Both the position numbers and the translations under genes were made by a program. The notes under the pieces are model-generated. The model was not told the DNA's origin. It ran no database searches and was given only the letters and a program-made list of their open reading frames with translations. Positions 10,065 to 22,400 of a stretch of DNA of 64,000 nucleotides are shown here, in pieces; positions within the stretch are counted from its first letter, which is position 1; every line of letters starts with the position of its first letter. This DNA is from Panax quinquefolius (lineage: Eukaryota > Streptophyta > Magnoliopsida > Apiales > Araliaceae): contig CM035160.1 in NCBI GenBank assembly GCA_020205615.1, positions 10,205,821-10,269,820 of the forward strand. The letters run 5' to 3'.

Positions 10065-11230
10065 CCTTGAATACCTTTATCGTTGAAAACATTAAATTCA
10101 TTTTTACAAACCTAGCCAAAGATATTCATTAACAATTCATCTTTTGCACTACAGCCAAAGATATACAATCTATAAAACCAATAATCTTTGAGACTCGACT
10201 TAATAGTATCACAACCATGAATTATCCATGCACTTCTTGGCTAAGGATATTCGTGTTTTCAATTACTGATCATGATTATACTGCGAATAATCCGTGGTCA
10301 TAATCATACCAAGTCTATCAATGCACTACTGGCGAAAGATGACTTTTACCACATCCATGAATTAATATTTCATTCTTTGAGACTCATTTCAATAATTAAT
10401 CCATATCATCGAATCATCCCCGCACTACAAAGCCAGGATATTCATTAGTATCACGACCACGAATTATCCATGCACTACTGCCAAAGATAATCGTGTATTC
10501 ATTAGTATCACGACCACAAATTATCCATGCACTACTACCAAAGATAATCGTGTATTCATTAGTATCACGACCACAATTATCCATGCACTACTACCAAAGA
10601 AGATAAATCGTGTATTCATTAGTATCACGACCACAAATTATCCATGCACTACTACCAAAGATAATCGTGTATATTCATTAGTATCCGACCACAAATTATC
10701 CATGCACTACGGCCAAAGATAATCGTGTATTCATTAAGTATCACGACCACAAATTATCCATGCACTACTACCAAAGATAATCGTGTATTCATTAGTATCA
10801 CGACCACAAATTATCCATGCATGCTACTACTGACGAAGATAATCGTGTATTCATTAGTATCACGACCACAAATTATCCATGCACTACTACCAAAGATAAT
10901 CGTGTATTCATTAGTATCACGACCACAAATTATCCATACACTACTACCAAAGATAATTGTGTATTCATTAGTATCACGACCACAAATTATCCATGCACTA
11001 CGGCCAAAGATAATTGTGTATTCATTTACGGTTATGATTATACCGAACAATCCCTGGTCATAATCATACCAAGTCCATCTACGTTACATGTGAATGAGAT
11101 GACTTTCAACATAATATAAGCATGAGGATAATGATATAAAGAATCAATCAAATGAGATAAAGGATAAATATTAAACATTTATAATATAATTTATCCGGGA
11201 TTCAAGAATATCCCCATGTTTTCAATCACT
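10065..11230 (-). repeat. P-type LTR fragment inside M1, partly amplified
   Basis: Reversed, this resembles the P LTR stretch around 7080-7440: GATTATGACCGAGG, TGGTCGTGATACTAA and GTTTTATTGAATTCTTATATC. The region should hold pol but does not. A short piece has been tandemly amplified at 10446-11025. Confidence 0.65.
10446..11025. repeat. Tandem array, about ten copies of a ~59-bp unit
   Basis: The core AGTATCACGACCACAAATTA recurs near 10449, 10501, 10560, 10620, 10678, 10738, 10797, 10857, 10916 and 10973. Each copy is followed by TCCATGCACTAC and AAAGATAATCGTGTATTCATT. The same sequence occurs only once in a P LTR (reverse complement near 7300-7360), so the array arose by local amplification. 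Its open frames on both strands are period artefacts. Confidence 0.92.
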
Positions 11231-12299
11231 TAATAATCTCATAATCTAATATCATTAATATTATAATAATATTTTAATCACTTCTTAAATTTATAAACAA
11301 TTTATCTTAATTGTTTACGCTTTACCATATAATGCATTTAATCATTCAAAATGTCATACTCATAAAATATCATCACCAATTATCAAATCCTCATCAAAAA
11401 ATATGCATATACTCTATATAGGATTCTCTAGCCATAAAATCCTATTTTCAACTTTGTTACTTCACATAACATATTTAACTCATATGTTCGTAACTAAACT
11501 ATTTTCATGAAAAAATACCAAATCAGCCCCAAAAATATTTCTTTTCTGGGATTTAGCATAATATAGTCCCATAATGAAAATATATTTTCTCTGGAATTTT
11601 AAAATTCATTTACTATTTTTAAAAATTAATTTCCACTTAATTCCTTAAGAAATTAGCTACCTCAAGTTTAACTCCAAAAATTCCCAAATCTTGGCAAGAT
11701 CTTACACATGTTAACGTGAGCTTCCAGTTTAAATTTCATGGTCATCGGAGTTATAGAACTCCGGTTATAGCGTTTTTCGTCGGAAAAACCTAAATATTGA
11801 AATAGTCATAACTTGCTCATTTTAAGTCAGAATGAGCTCATTTTTGGACAGGAGGTACTTTATATCATATACTTTCATGTCCCAAAAGGCCAGAATTTTT
11901 CTCATAATTTAAGTGGCCGAAACAGTCCCTTAAAGTTTCTGGGCAGTAGCATTTTTAAAATTTACAGCTTTGGCCTCCTTTGCTAAAATCAGTCCACACA
12001 AAAATCTACAACACCTTTTCCAGTAATTCCACTTGGATTAGTTAGGTAACTCATAGATCTAACTCTAGGACTTGACCACATTCAAAAATTCAAAATATAA
12101 TAAGAGATATGGTCAATTGAATTTCATGTTACGTTTTTCACCAAAATCTGATTTTCAACTCTTTGTGATTTCTAAGAAACTTTCATGTTTTCACATACTA
12201 ACCAACATAACTCATCATAAAACTTACTAATACTTCATATACCCATGATTTTCATTATTCCAATGCTTTTATTATGACTTTAATCATAAACCACGTAAA
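11231..12299. other. Noncoding AT-rich segment inside M1
   Basis: No pol coding is seen. The text resembles gypsy LTR DNA (for example CATCGGAGTTATAGAACTCC near 11744) and may be a fragment of another LTR family or replacement sequence of a defective element. No ends or target duplication were found. Confidence 0.45.
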
Positions 12300-13900
12300 C
12301 TGTTCATTTTAGTTGAAGAAATATTTGAGGGTTTAAGAAATGGGTTTTTGTACTGGGGTCAATACAAAATTCGATTTCACGCTCTAGGGTAGGCTAGGAA
12401 ATCTTCAAGAATACGTCAAGAAATTTATTAATGATAGAGATATTATTCAAAACTGTTACTCTCATCCAAGACTTGGATAGTACGTCACATTGATACGAAC
12501 TGTGACTTCTATCCCTTAACCTAGATAGCACCTCACAATGATACCTATAAACTTGCCATCTTCATTCACGATGTCGCCTCTGAGAAAAGTCCGGCTTCTT
12601 GTGCATTCCACACAAGGAAGTCAACAACGAAAGGTTCGGGGCTCTTTACTTATGGCTTGATATAACAAAGTGATTAACTTTAGGGTTTGGTTATTTGAAT
12701 TAGATATAACGAGTTGGTATAAATATAAAAAGCTAACAACCTTACGAAAAAGAATAATGAGTAGTTAATCAATCATTTTCAAAATTACCTCAAAGGCAAG
12801 TATTTTCAAAGAGACAATATCGACGGAAATGTGAAAGTGTTTATTTGAAACAACAAGATTAATAAACGATGGAGGTAACTAAGGTTCCTCTAACGAAGTT
12901 TCAACCAGATAAATCAAAGTTTAACTTCTTGGAATCAAATTTAAACGTTGAACACAACTAGGTGAAATAAAAGAGTGGGTAGAACTTGTATTGAATAAAG
13001 TATAGACTTCGCATTAATTTATAAATAACTTACAAGTAATAACTTCGTTCGGGTTTCTCGAATAAACGCCTCGCTTAAATTATCGAGTTTGACTTTACTA
13101 TAGGTACATTCCACCCTTAAGTGCTTCTTCACATTCTCGATCCATGATTTGAATCATTATTCTCTCGATCCATATCGAATTCGGGTTGACCGCTATGCAC
13201 GCGAGGTAATTAGAATTCGATGTTAAATTCTCCCAATTCTTTGTCCAAAAGCAAAGTCCATTTCATCTATTTTGGCTTTATTGGATCGGACGTTTTTTCT
13301 ACTTATCAACGCGTTAGCAGCTTTTTACCCATGCATCGCTCTATTCTCCTTCGTTCGCTTGTTTCTTCCTTCACCGATCCTTGATTTTTAAATTCTCGAT
13401 TCCAACTTTAATATCTTACACCCTTGCCAAAGCGTGATTTTGTTCGAGCATCACATATCGGGTAACCCAATTTTGAATTGTTGTATCCCTTTGTTCCACG
13501 ACCGCTTGCTTAGCTTCTTCAACTCACATCTTCTTCTAGCTCACGAACACGATTTTGTAATTCTAAGTTTTGATCATAAATTTCTTCTAACCAATTCTCC
13601 TCGTGTTCCTCTTCTTCCTCTTCTTCCTCTTCTTCCTCACTTTCACCGCTACCTCTGCAAGAACTAGCTCGGGTGCAACAATTAGTTCTTCATTCACTAC
13701 GTGGATATCTCTAATTTGTTCCTCGTCTGCGACCTTTGCATTAACTCGATTAGTGATTAAAGGTGTCACAACGGTCACATTCACTCCATTGTGAATATTT
13801 TCACCGCCATTTCCAAACACCGCCACAACACAAGGGTTAATTAATATATCAAATATTATCCCTATACTCGTGAGCCGATTAAATACCAAATAAACTTAGG
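12300..13900 (-). pseudogene. M1 gag-protease-RT remnant
   Basis: Reversed and allowing frameshifts, the gag start (near 13890-13780) aligns with P1 gag. It is followed by a stretch with a KKRKKRKKR basic run and glutamine/glutamate-rich helical sequence. A protease segment near 12990-12760 reads NPNEVIT and NEVYTLF before its active-site loop. The first part of reverse transcriptase is at 12450-12300. Between protease and RT lies a noncoding insertion (12451-12665). No intact CCHC zinc knuckle was found, and RT catalytic motifs, RNase H and integrase are missing. Confidence 0.65.
12451..12665 (-). repeat. Duplicate of the M1 5' leader between protease and RT
   Basis: GTCCGGCTTC, GCATTCC, CGGGGCTCTT and CTTATGGCT appear here in the same order as in the leader next to the M1 primer site (13980-14154). 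A related segment sits near 41030-41170 in M2. A 5'-leader piece has thus been copied into the middle of the coding region. Confidence 0.55.
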
Positions 13901-14140
13901 TAGGTCATACTAGCGAAGGAATTTCCGCTCTCTCCTCCTAGTTCTTATCTCACATCTTAGCGAGGATCATATCCTAAGCTCGATACTAATCTGTGACTCT
14001 GGACACCAACTTGTGTCAAGACCTCACATTAGTACTGTCACGACACCACACCGAAGAAAGGCGTCCCCTACGGAGAGTCCGGCTTTGCATTCCCCATCAA
14101 CAGAAGTCACCAAAGAGGCTCGGGGCTCTTCACACTTATG

Positions 14141-14154
14141 GCTCGATACCAACC
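14141..14154 (-). other. M1 primer binding site
   Basis: Reversed, GTTGGTATCGAGC abuts the LTR. It matches the initiator methionine tRNA primer site TGGTATCAGAGC apart from one missing base, the usual primer of plant Ty3/gypsy elements. Confidence 0.7.
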
Positions 14155-16584
14155 GTGGCGCCCCCAAAAATTAGGTATACGCCACCCATCTTGGGTCGCC
14201 ACTTACATGGTACATAAATTCAAATACAACTTACTTAATATAAATCGTAGGTATACAATACGACATAAAATCGTGAGTTTGAATACAAATATTATCTACT
14301 AGATATTATACAAACTCAAAAGGAGTCCTCATTACAACTATTATCACACTATTTCACGAATAAGTGAGGACTACTAATGCTATCCTCTCGACCATTACTC
14401 CGCTCCCAGACTCGTCCCAACTATGTTCTCATTTCACGAAGAATAAAGGAAAGAAAGGTGAGCTCAACTAGCCCCCGAAGAAATATTATGACTAAGATAA
14501 TGCGAATAAATTATCATTAGCCTTCAACAATTGTTAAACCGATAAAATACAATAGACAACCCGGTTTAATCTGCGGTGAATATGCAATCCATTAAAAGAG
14601 TCAAGTAGAGAATAAAGTCTACTATCTTTTTTAGGTTTTAAAAGGTTTTCATCAATTTTATCATTTGAGACTCGACTTAATAAATAAACCACCACATCTA
14701 ATCATCCCTCGTACCACGGTCAAGGATTTTCATCAAATTATCAATGGTCATGACTATACCGAATCACCCCTCAGTCATAATCATACCAAAACTATCCATC
14801 ACCGCATTACAGAATATCGAGGACTTTAGTCACATCATTTATATCAAGTCATGATTATACCGAATGATCCCCGGTCGGTCATAATCATACTAAGTTCATC
14901 TACGACGTAAGCCAAAGATAACATAATATAACATGAGGATGATGACAATGACATAATAATTCAATAAAACAAGTTCAAGAATTATTTAATCCATGAATTA
15001 TTAACGTCCAAATTGTCAACATGATATCTTTGTTTAGAGAGTAAAATTCAAGAATGATCGGAAGAATATTTCCATGAAAAGATATCTTTGGATGAAACGC
15101 AAATATCAAGGATATTCTACTAATTTCATGGAGTATAAAGTCAAAGTTTTAACCAACTTTGGGTATAATAAAGAATGGAATAACAAAAGAAATCACCATG
15201 CATGCGCAGTACTTCAGCATGTAAAGGTTATTCCAACATAATAATAATAACGGAACCGTCGTCGGTGAAATTCACACCGACAGGATGTTCCAATGTAATA
15301 ATAAAGATGGAACCGGATCCGGTGTAAAACACACGAGATAGGATATTCCAACAGAATGATAAAGACGGAACCAGTCCTGTAAAACACACATGCACAAGAT
15401 GTTCCAACGGAGAATAATAAAAAGCGGAACCAGTCCCAATGTAAAACACACAGATGTGATGTTCCAATGTAATAATAGAAGAATGTCACCAAGTATAGGG
15501 TAAACCACAGATATCAAAAGTTATTCCAATGTAATAATAAGCAATGGAATAACATAAGGATTTCACCAAGTATAGGTATGCCAAGCGTATCAAAGGTTAT
15601 GTATAGGGTATGCCACTTTTACAAAGTTATTCCAATGTAATAATAGTGAATGGAATAATGAAGTTCTCTTCAAGAAGAAAGAATAACACCCTCACTAGTA
15701 AAAGAACCTAATATAGAAGTAGTGAAGTAGCGAGAATACTCTTCTTCTTTCTATAATTTTCTCTCTATAAACTTCTCTCTATAATTTCTCTCTCAGAGTT
15801 TCAATGAATTAATTAAGAAATAATGAAGGAATGAGCTTCATTTATAGGAAAATGGAATGCATAAGAACTAATCCATGAACTAGTCCGCATTGATTTACTT
15901 TAATCGGACGGTCCATATTTAAAGAAAAATCTTTTAAATAAAATATAATATATTCTATTTATATAAAAACATTTTACTATGCAAAACACTATGCAATACT
16001 ATACAAAAACACTACGCAAAACACTATGCACACTATGCATAATAAAATATAATATATTCTATTTATAGAATAACTTTAATAAAGTATTCTATTTTATATA
16101 AAAGATGTTTCGCTTTTATTACGTAATAATAATACGAATAAAACAAAACGTCATTATCGCTTATAATAATTCATATTATTAATCGACATAATGGAATCAA
16201 ACCGAGTGACTTCTCATAAGCATCAATAATCAATACCGGGTATTACTTACGTCACAACCACACGATATCAGTACTTTTACTACCGAAAGTAGTTCAACAA
16301 GAACTACGGTAAAACTTTCGCCGTTATTTCATATAAAATATTTTGTCGCTTTCAATCCGACAATAATTCATTAGGGGTCCACCAATGATTGAGCCATTGT
16401 ATTTAATATTCCTGCTAAACCTAATATTCCCTAGGCCAATCGAATATAATATAACCACTTGCATACTTTGCAAAATTTATAAATACTACCCACAACTATA
16501 ATATTATCTTAAATTCACACCATAATATTAAAAATTATTTCAACAAAATTTAAATCTTTATTGATAAAATCTGGGGTCTCATGA
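14155..16584 (-). repeat. M1 5' LTR
   Basis: The right-hand LTR copy, highly similar to 7558-9994. It has a reversed TATA sequence at 15841-15846 and the shared hairpin-repeat leader (about 15230-15660). Its outer end abuts the AAGGC target copy. Confidence 0.88.
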
Positions 16585-16952
16585 AAGGCTATTGATAATT
16601 TATTACGCATTATCTTAGTCATAATATTTCTTCTTGGGCTAGTTGAGCTCACCCTTTCTTTCACTTTTTCTCTTGAGAAATGAGAATATAGTTGGGACGA
16701 CGAGTCAGAACAGCGAGTAATGGCCCGAGGATAAGCATTAGTAGTCCTCACTATTCAGCGAAATAGTGTGATAATAATTGTAATGAGGACTTCTTTTGAG
16801 TTTGTATAATATTTAGTAGACAATATTTATATTCAAACTCACGCTTTATGTCGTATTATACCTACGCTTATATTAATAAGTTGTATTTAAATTACATACC
16901 ATGTATCCACTACCCAAGATGGGTGATGTATACCTAATTTTGGGCGTCCACG
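16585..16952 (+). repeat. P1 5' LTR, second part
   Basis: This continues the interrupted LTR, from AAGGCTATTGATAA to the GGGCGTCCACG end. It matches the last part of the 3' LTR. Confidence 0.88.
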
Positions 16953-16968
16953 GTTGGTATCGAGCTTG
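16953..16968 (+). other. P1 primer binding site
   Basis: GTTGGTATCGAGCTTG directly follows the LTR and matches the initiator-Met tRNA site with one base missing. A second copy follows the internal LTR fragment at about 18136. Confidence 0.7.
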
Positions 16969-17140
16969 GGATATGATCCTCAGCTAAGATATGAGAATAG
17001 TACTAGGAGGAGGGAGATGGGGAATACCTTCATTAGTATGACTTACCTAAGTTTATGTCTTTATTTTATTGGTTGGTCGGAAGATAGGGATAATTTGTTA
17101 CATGTCAATTAACCTTTTGTTTTGTGGCGATGTCTCGAAA

Positions 17141-17570
17141 ATGACATCCGAGAATGTTGAGAATAGCAATGGAGCGCAGACGATCGTTGATTCACCACAA
17201 ATCAATAATCGGGATAATGTGCATCGTGAAGGCGACAATCCTCACGCAAAACAACAACACCGACCAAATGATGAATGATCAAATGTTCGGAGGCTTTATG
17301 CAATTTATATGCAACAACAAAGCAGAGCGACTCTATCCAAAACGTAGGTGGAAACACGGAAAACTCTCGGGCGGTCACCGCTAAACAATTCAAGGAGCTG
17401 GAACCACCGGAGTTTAAGGGAGAGCCAAAATCACTTACGGCGGAAGCATGGATAAAGCAGATTACCAAGATATTTGATGTCTTGGGATGCTCAGGGAGCA
17501 AAAGGTTCCTTTACGCCTTTATGTTGCGCGAGAGGCGGATTCTTTGTGGGAATCGGTAAAACGTACTCAA
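17141..17570 (+). pseudogene. P1 gag, first (truncated) copy
   Basis: It starts MTSENVENSNG and continues through a frame-shifted stretch to a segment reading AVTAKQFKELEPPEFKGEPK and WIKQITKIFDVLGCSGSKR. This is the N-terminal gag region of gypsy elements (retrotrans_gag-type). It stops at CGTACTCAAC, where an LTR fragment begins. The complete order restarts at 18317, so this is the left copy of a tandem duplication. Confidence 0.8.
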
Positions 17571-18135
17571 CCTGCCTTAGTGCAGGGGTGATTCGATGAT
17601 GTGGAATATTTATTAAAGCTGAGTCTCAGCTATAACAGTGATGAAAAACCTTTTAAATCATAAAAGATAGTAGATTTTATTTTCTACGTGACTCTTTTAA
17701 TGGATTGCTTGTTCAACCGCAGCTTAAACTTGATATTTATTATATTTTATCAATTTAACATCGTGAAGGCTATTGATAATTTATTCTGCATTATCTTAGT
17801 CATAATATTTCTTCTTGGGCTAGTTGAGCTCACCCTTTCTTTCACCGTTTTCTTCTTGAAAATGAGAATATAGCCGGGACGAGTCGGGAACGGAGTAATG
17901 GCCCGAAGGATAGCATTAGTAGTCCTCACTATTCGCGAAATAGTGTGATAATAATTGTAATGAGGACTTCTTTTGAGTTTGTATAAAATCTAGTAGACAA
18001 TATTTATATTCAAACTCACGCTTTATGTCGTATTGTACACCTACGCAGCTTATATTAGTAAGTTGTATTTAAATTACATACCATGTATCCGACTACCCAA
18101 GATGGGTGATGTATACCTAATTTTGGGGCGTCACA
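17571..18135 (+). repeat. Internal LTR 3' fragment in P1
   Basis: This matches the P LTR from GTGCAGGGGTGATTCGATGA (compare 7369) to the GGGGCGTCACA end, and is followed by a second primer site and gag. It includes the M1 target sequence uninterrupted. It is the right part of a ~1.18-kb LTR-gag tandem duplication. Confidence 0.88.
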
Positions 18136-18316
18136 ATTGGTATCGAGCTTGGGGATATGATCCTGGCTAAGATATGAGAATAGTACTAGGAGGGAGAGCG
18201 TGGAATACCTTCGCTAGTATGACTTACCTAAGTTTATGTCTATTTTATTGGTTGGTCAAGATAGGATAATTTGTTACATGTCAATTAACCTTTTGTTTTG
18301 TGGCGATGATCTGAAA

Positions 18317-19480
18317 ATGACATCCGAGAATGTTGAGAATAGAATGGAGTCGCGAGCGATCGTTGATTCACCACATATCAATAATCGTGATAATGTGCAT
18401 CGTGAAGGCGACAATCCTCATACAAACAACAACACCGACCAAATGATGAATGATCAAATGTTCGGAGGCTTTATGCAATTTATGCAACAATGAAAGCAGA
18501 AGCGACTCACAGTCCAAAACGTGGGTGGAAACACGGAAAACTCTCGGTGGTCACCGCTAAACAATTCAAGGAGCTGGGACCACCGGAGTTTAAGGAGAGC
18601 CAAAATCACTTCGGCGGAAGCATGGATAAAGATTACCAAGATATTTGATGTCTTGGGATGCTCAGGAGCAAAAGGTTCCTTTAACGCTTTTATGTTGCGG
18701 CGAGAGCAGATTCATCGGTGGGAATCGGTAAAAGCGTACTCAACTTCATTGTCATCAAGATATCTTGGTTGAAGTTCAAGGAGCTGTTCAACGACAAATA
18801 CTTTCTTGAAAGTATTCGCCACATGAAGGAGGTGGAGTTTATCAAGTTGGAACAAAACAATATGACCGTGTCGCAATACGAGGCAAAATTTGTGGAGTTA
18901 TCACGGTTTTGCGTCCCACTTGGTGGATAATGAAGAGAGAATGGCGCGAATGTTTTTAAGAGGTTTGAAGTCGGAGATACGTCCAACATCTTATTTCTCA
19001 TAAACCGTGTTTGTATTGAGATGTTGTAAATAGGGCTCGATTAGTGGAGCGCAATAATGAGTCAACGCAACTAAAAAGAGAGCGGTAGGCAAATTATAAT
19101 ACCAATGAGTAGTAGTCATCGTGGCGGTGACAACAAGCGTGGAGGAATCAACGGGCGGATATGGTAACCACTTCGGTGGTAATCGTACCAAAACAATAAG
19201 AATGGACATTTCAAGAAAAGGAGATTCAACAATGATGGAAAGACGTCGGCACCAAAGACTGTTGTTAAGGAAGGAGAAAGACCACCTATCATATGCTTCA
19301 AATGCGAGGAGAGGGACACATCGATCAAACTGCGCCATGCCAGTCAAAGCGTGTTATAATTGTGAAAGAGAAGGTCACTTAGCTCGATTTTGTGCCATCA
19401 AGAAACCAAATTCAAATAGGATGGAGGCACCAAAAGCCGTCCCGAAAAAAGTCAAAACCGGTAGTCAGGGGAGGCGTTTG
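18317..19480 (+). pseudogene. P1 gag, second copy
   Basis: The gag polyprotein forms the particle and binds element RNA. The start reads MTSENVEN. The conserved capsid stretch ends near YEAKFVELSRFC, followed by a basic nucleocapsid region. Two CCHC zinc knuckles were present. The first (about 19291) is broken by a one-base loss. The second, CYNCEREGHLARFC (19351-19392), is intact. Several small indels break the frame. Confidence 0.85.
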
Positions 19481-22400
19481 TTGTGACCTCCCAAAGAGCA
19501 AGGAATCCGAATGAGGTCATCACGGGTAAGCTTATCATCATAAACTCTAATGAAGTCTATACTTTATTTGATCTGGGATTCTACCCATTCTTTTATTTCT
19601 CCTACTTGCGCTCATCGATTAAATTTGACTCGGAGAAATTAGACTTTGACTTATCTGTGGAAACTCCTTTAGGAGAAACCTTCATTATATCCACTTTGTT
19701 TATAAGTCTTGTTTGGTTCAAATCGGTACCCTCACATTACCCGTCGATCTTATTTCATTAAAATACTTGCATTTGACGTGATTCTAGGGATTGATTGGTT
19801 AACTACTTATCATGCAAAATTGATTATTTTCGTAAGGTTGTTAGCTTTCATATTCCTAATCAACCTATTATGCTAATTCAAACGACCAAACCATTAAAAT
19901 CAATCACTTGGCCATCTCGAGCCATAAAAGCTATTCGTTTATTGAAAAGCGGATGTCAAGCTTTCTTAGCTCATGTCACAGATTTAAACAAAAATACGCC
20001 GCTTTTGAACGATATTTCTATTGTTAATAAATTTCTGACGTATTCCCAGAAGAACTTCCTTTACCCAGGCGTGAAATTGAATTTTGTATCGACACTTGAA
20101 CCCGTTGATAAAACCTATTTCCAAAGCCCCATATCGAATGGCTCCTATTGAACTTCGTGGAGTTAAAGACCCAACCGTATGAATTGTTAGACATTGGCTT
20201 TATTCGTCCTAGTACTTCTCCTTGGGGTGCTCTGCTCTATTCGTGAAGAAGAAAGATGGGAGTATCGCGACTTAGTATTGATTATCGGAGTTGAATCATG
20301 TCACCATCAAAATAGGTATCCATTTCCCGCGTATTGATGACTGTTTGACCCGGTTGCAAGGAGCCAAATTCTTTTCAAAGATTGATCTTCGTTCCCGGAT
20401 ATCACCAATTGAAGATTAGAACCACCGACATTCCAAAGACGACTTTCGAACTCCTAAATGCGGGCATTATGAATTCTAGTCATGTCCTTTGGATTGACTA
20501 ATGCTCCTAACCGCCTTCATGGATATGATGAACCGAGTATTCAAGGAATATTTAGATCACTTTGTGGTCGTCTTTATTGATGACATCCTTATTTATTCCA
20601 AAAGCCGTGAAGATCATGAAAGCAACACTTGAGGTCGACACTCCAAAAGCTTCGTGAATATAAGCTTTATGCCAAGTTGAAGAAATGTGAGTTACGGCTC
20701 GAAGAAGTAGCATTCCTTGGGCACGTGGTATCAAGTCATGGAATATCTGTTGACCCAAAGAAAGATTGAAGCTATTCAAAGTTTGGGAACAACCTAAATC
20801 GATGACCAAAATCGTAGCTTTCTCGGTTTAATTGGTTATTATCGGAGATTCGTGGAAGGATTTTCTCGAATCGCTACTCCATCGACTACTTCGGTGACTC
20901 GGAAAGATACAAAGTTCGGTTGGAGCGAAGAATGTGAGAAGAGTTTTCAAGAACTCAAGAGGAGACTTATTTCAAAGACTGCTCGGCTAATACCATCCGC
21001 CTCGGAGGATTTGTCATCTACAGTGATGCTTGGGAAAAGGGTTGGGATGTGTTCTCATGCAACATGGAAAAGTTATAGCTTTATGCCTCGCGACAACTCA
21101 AAGAATATGAGAGGAATTATCCTACTCATGATCTAGAGTTAGCAAATATTGTCTTTGCACTTAAAATTTGGAGGCATTACTTGTATGGGGAGAAAGTGGA
21201 GATCTTTACTGGATCATAAAAGCCTCAAATATTTCTTCACTCAAAAGGAACTCAACATGCGACAACGACGTTGGCTTGAAGCTGCTTGAAAGATTATGAT
21301 CATACCATCCAATACCATCCTCGAAAAGCGAACGTGGTAGGCGGACGCATTGAAAGCGTAAGATCGTATGCAAGCACGAGTGCGTTATTATCAACACAAA
21401 GGCCCATTTTGTGTGACTTGCAAAGGATGGAGATAGAGTTAAAGACTCTAGGGACGCGTGTGATGATAAGCGAGTATCTGAGTAGAGACCGACTTTAATC
21501 GATAAAGTTAAAGTCTTTCGAACGCTACTGGACACAGAGTGATCTCATTATGAGGAAGAAAGTCTGAGAAGGTGCTTTCACGGAAGCAAGAATCGATGAA
21601 GAAGGAATACTTGAGTCAACTCCGGACTTTGTGTTCCTAACGACCACGATTTAAAGTATAATATCATGATGGAGGCGCACAACACACCATTTGCAATCCA
21701 TCCTGGGAGTACCAAAATGTATCATGATATTCGTCATACATTTTGGTGGAGCAATATGAAGAGAGAGAGATAGCGTTGTTTATCTCAAGGTGTCTAACTT
21801 GTCAACGAGTTAAAGCGGAGCATCAAGTACCAAAAGGTCCATTGCAACCACTTGAAATTCCAGAATGGAAGTGGGAGCACATTACCATAGATTTCAATTC
21901 ACGGCCTTCCTAAGGTTTCTCAAGGCATTGATGCGATTTGGGTCATTGTTGATAGATTGACCAAGTCCGCTCATTTCTTCTGAATACGAGAAACTTATAC
22001 ACTTGAACGTCTTGCTGCTCAGTATGTACATAAACGAGATTGTAAGACTACATAGTATCTTAGGTATCCATAGTTTCCGATCGAGACCCAAGATTCACTT
22101 CACGATTTTGGGTTAGTTTGCAAAAAAGCTATGGGCACAGACTTACGATTTAGCTTCGTCATATCATCCTCGAATTGGACGGACGGACGATCGGAGAGGA
22201 CTATTCAAACTCTTGAAGATCTATTAAGACTCTGTGTCCTTGATTTCAAGGGAGTTGGGACAAGTTCTTACCATTGGTGGAGTTTTCCTACAACAACAGC
22301 TATCAAGCAAGTATTGGCATGGCTCCATTCGAGCGTTGTATGGAAGAAAGTGTCGTTCTCCAAAGATCTTTGGGATGAGGTGGGTGAAGCAACGTTGTTG

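Larger units (their letters stand above)
7558..16584 (-). mobile_element. M1: antisense, internally defective Ty3/gypsy element nested in the P1 5' LTR
   Basis: M1 starts TGTGACGCCCCC and ends GGGGTCTCA. AAGGC lies on both sides (7553-7557 and 16585-16589), and an uninterrupted copy of the target stands at about 17765. It has two similar LTRs of about 2.43 kb. The 4.2-kb internal region keeps gag, protease and the beginning of reverse transcriptase but lacks RNase H and integrase. In their place is LTR-like DNA including a 59-bp tandem array. It cannot transpose alone. Confidence 0.88.

Noticed and set aside
10446..11025. CRISPR-like array (regular ~59-bp repeats)
   Set aside because: The whole unit repeats, with no unique spacers, and the setting is a plant LTR element; it is a simple tandem array.
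10725..11119. Overlapping open frames with repeated TTNYPCTTTKDN-type peptide
   Set aside because: They follow from a 59-bp unit without stops in several frames on both strands and have no start context or homology.
13587..13889. A host gene with a lysine/arginine-rich tail
   Set aside because: It lies next to the M1 primer site and aligns with the P1 gag start, so it is M1 gag; the basic run comes from a CTTCTTCCT microsatellite-like tract.
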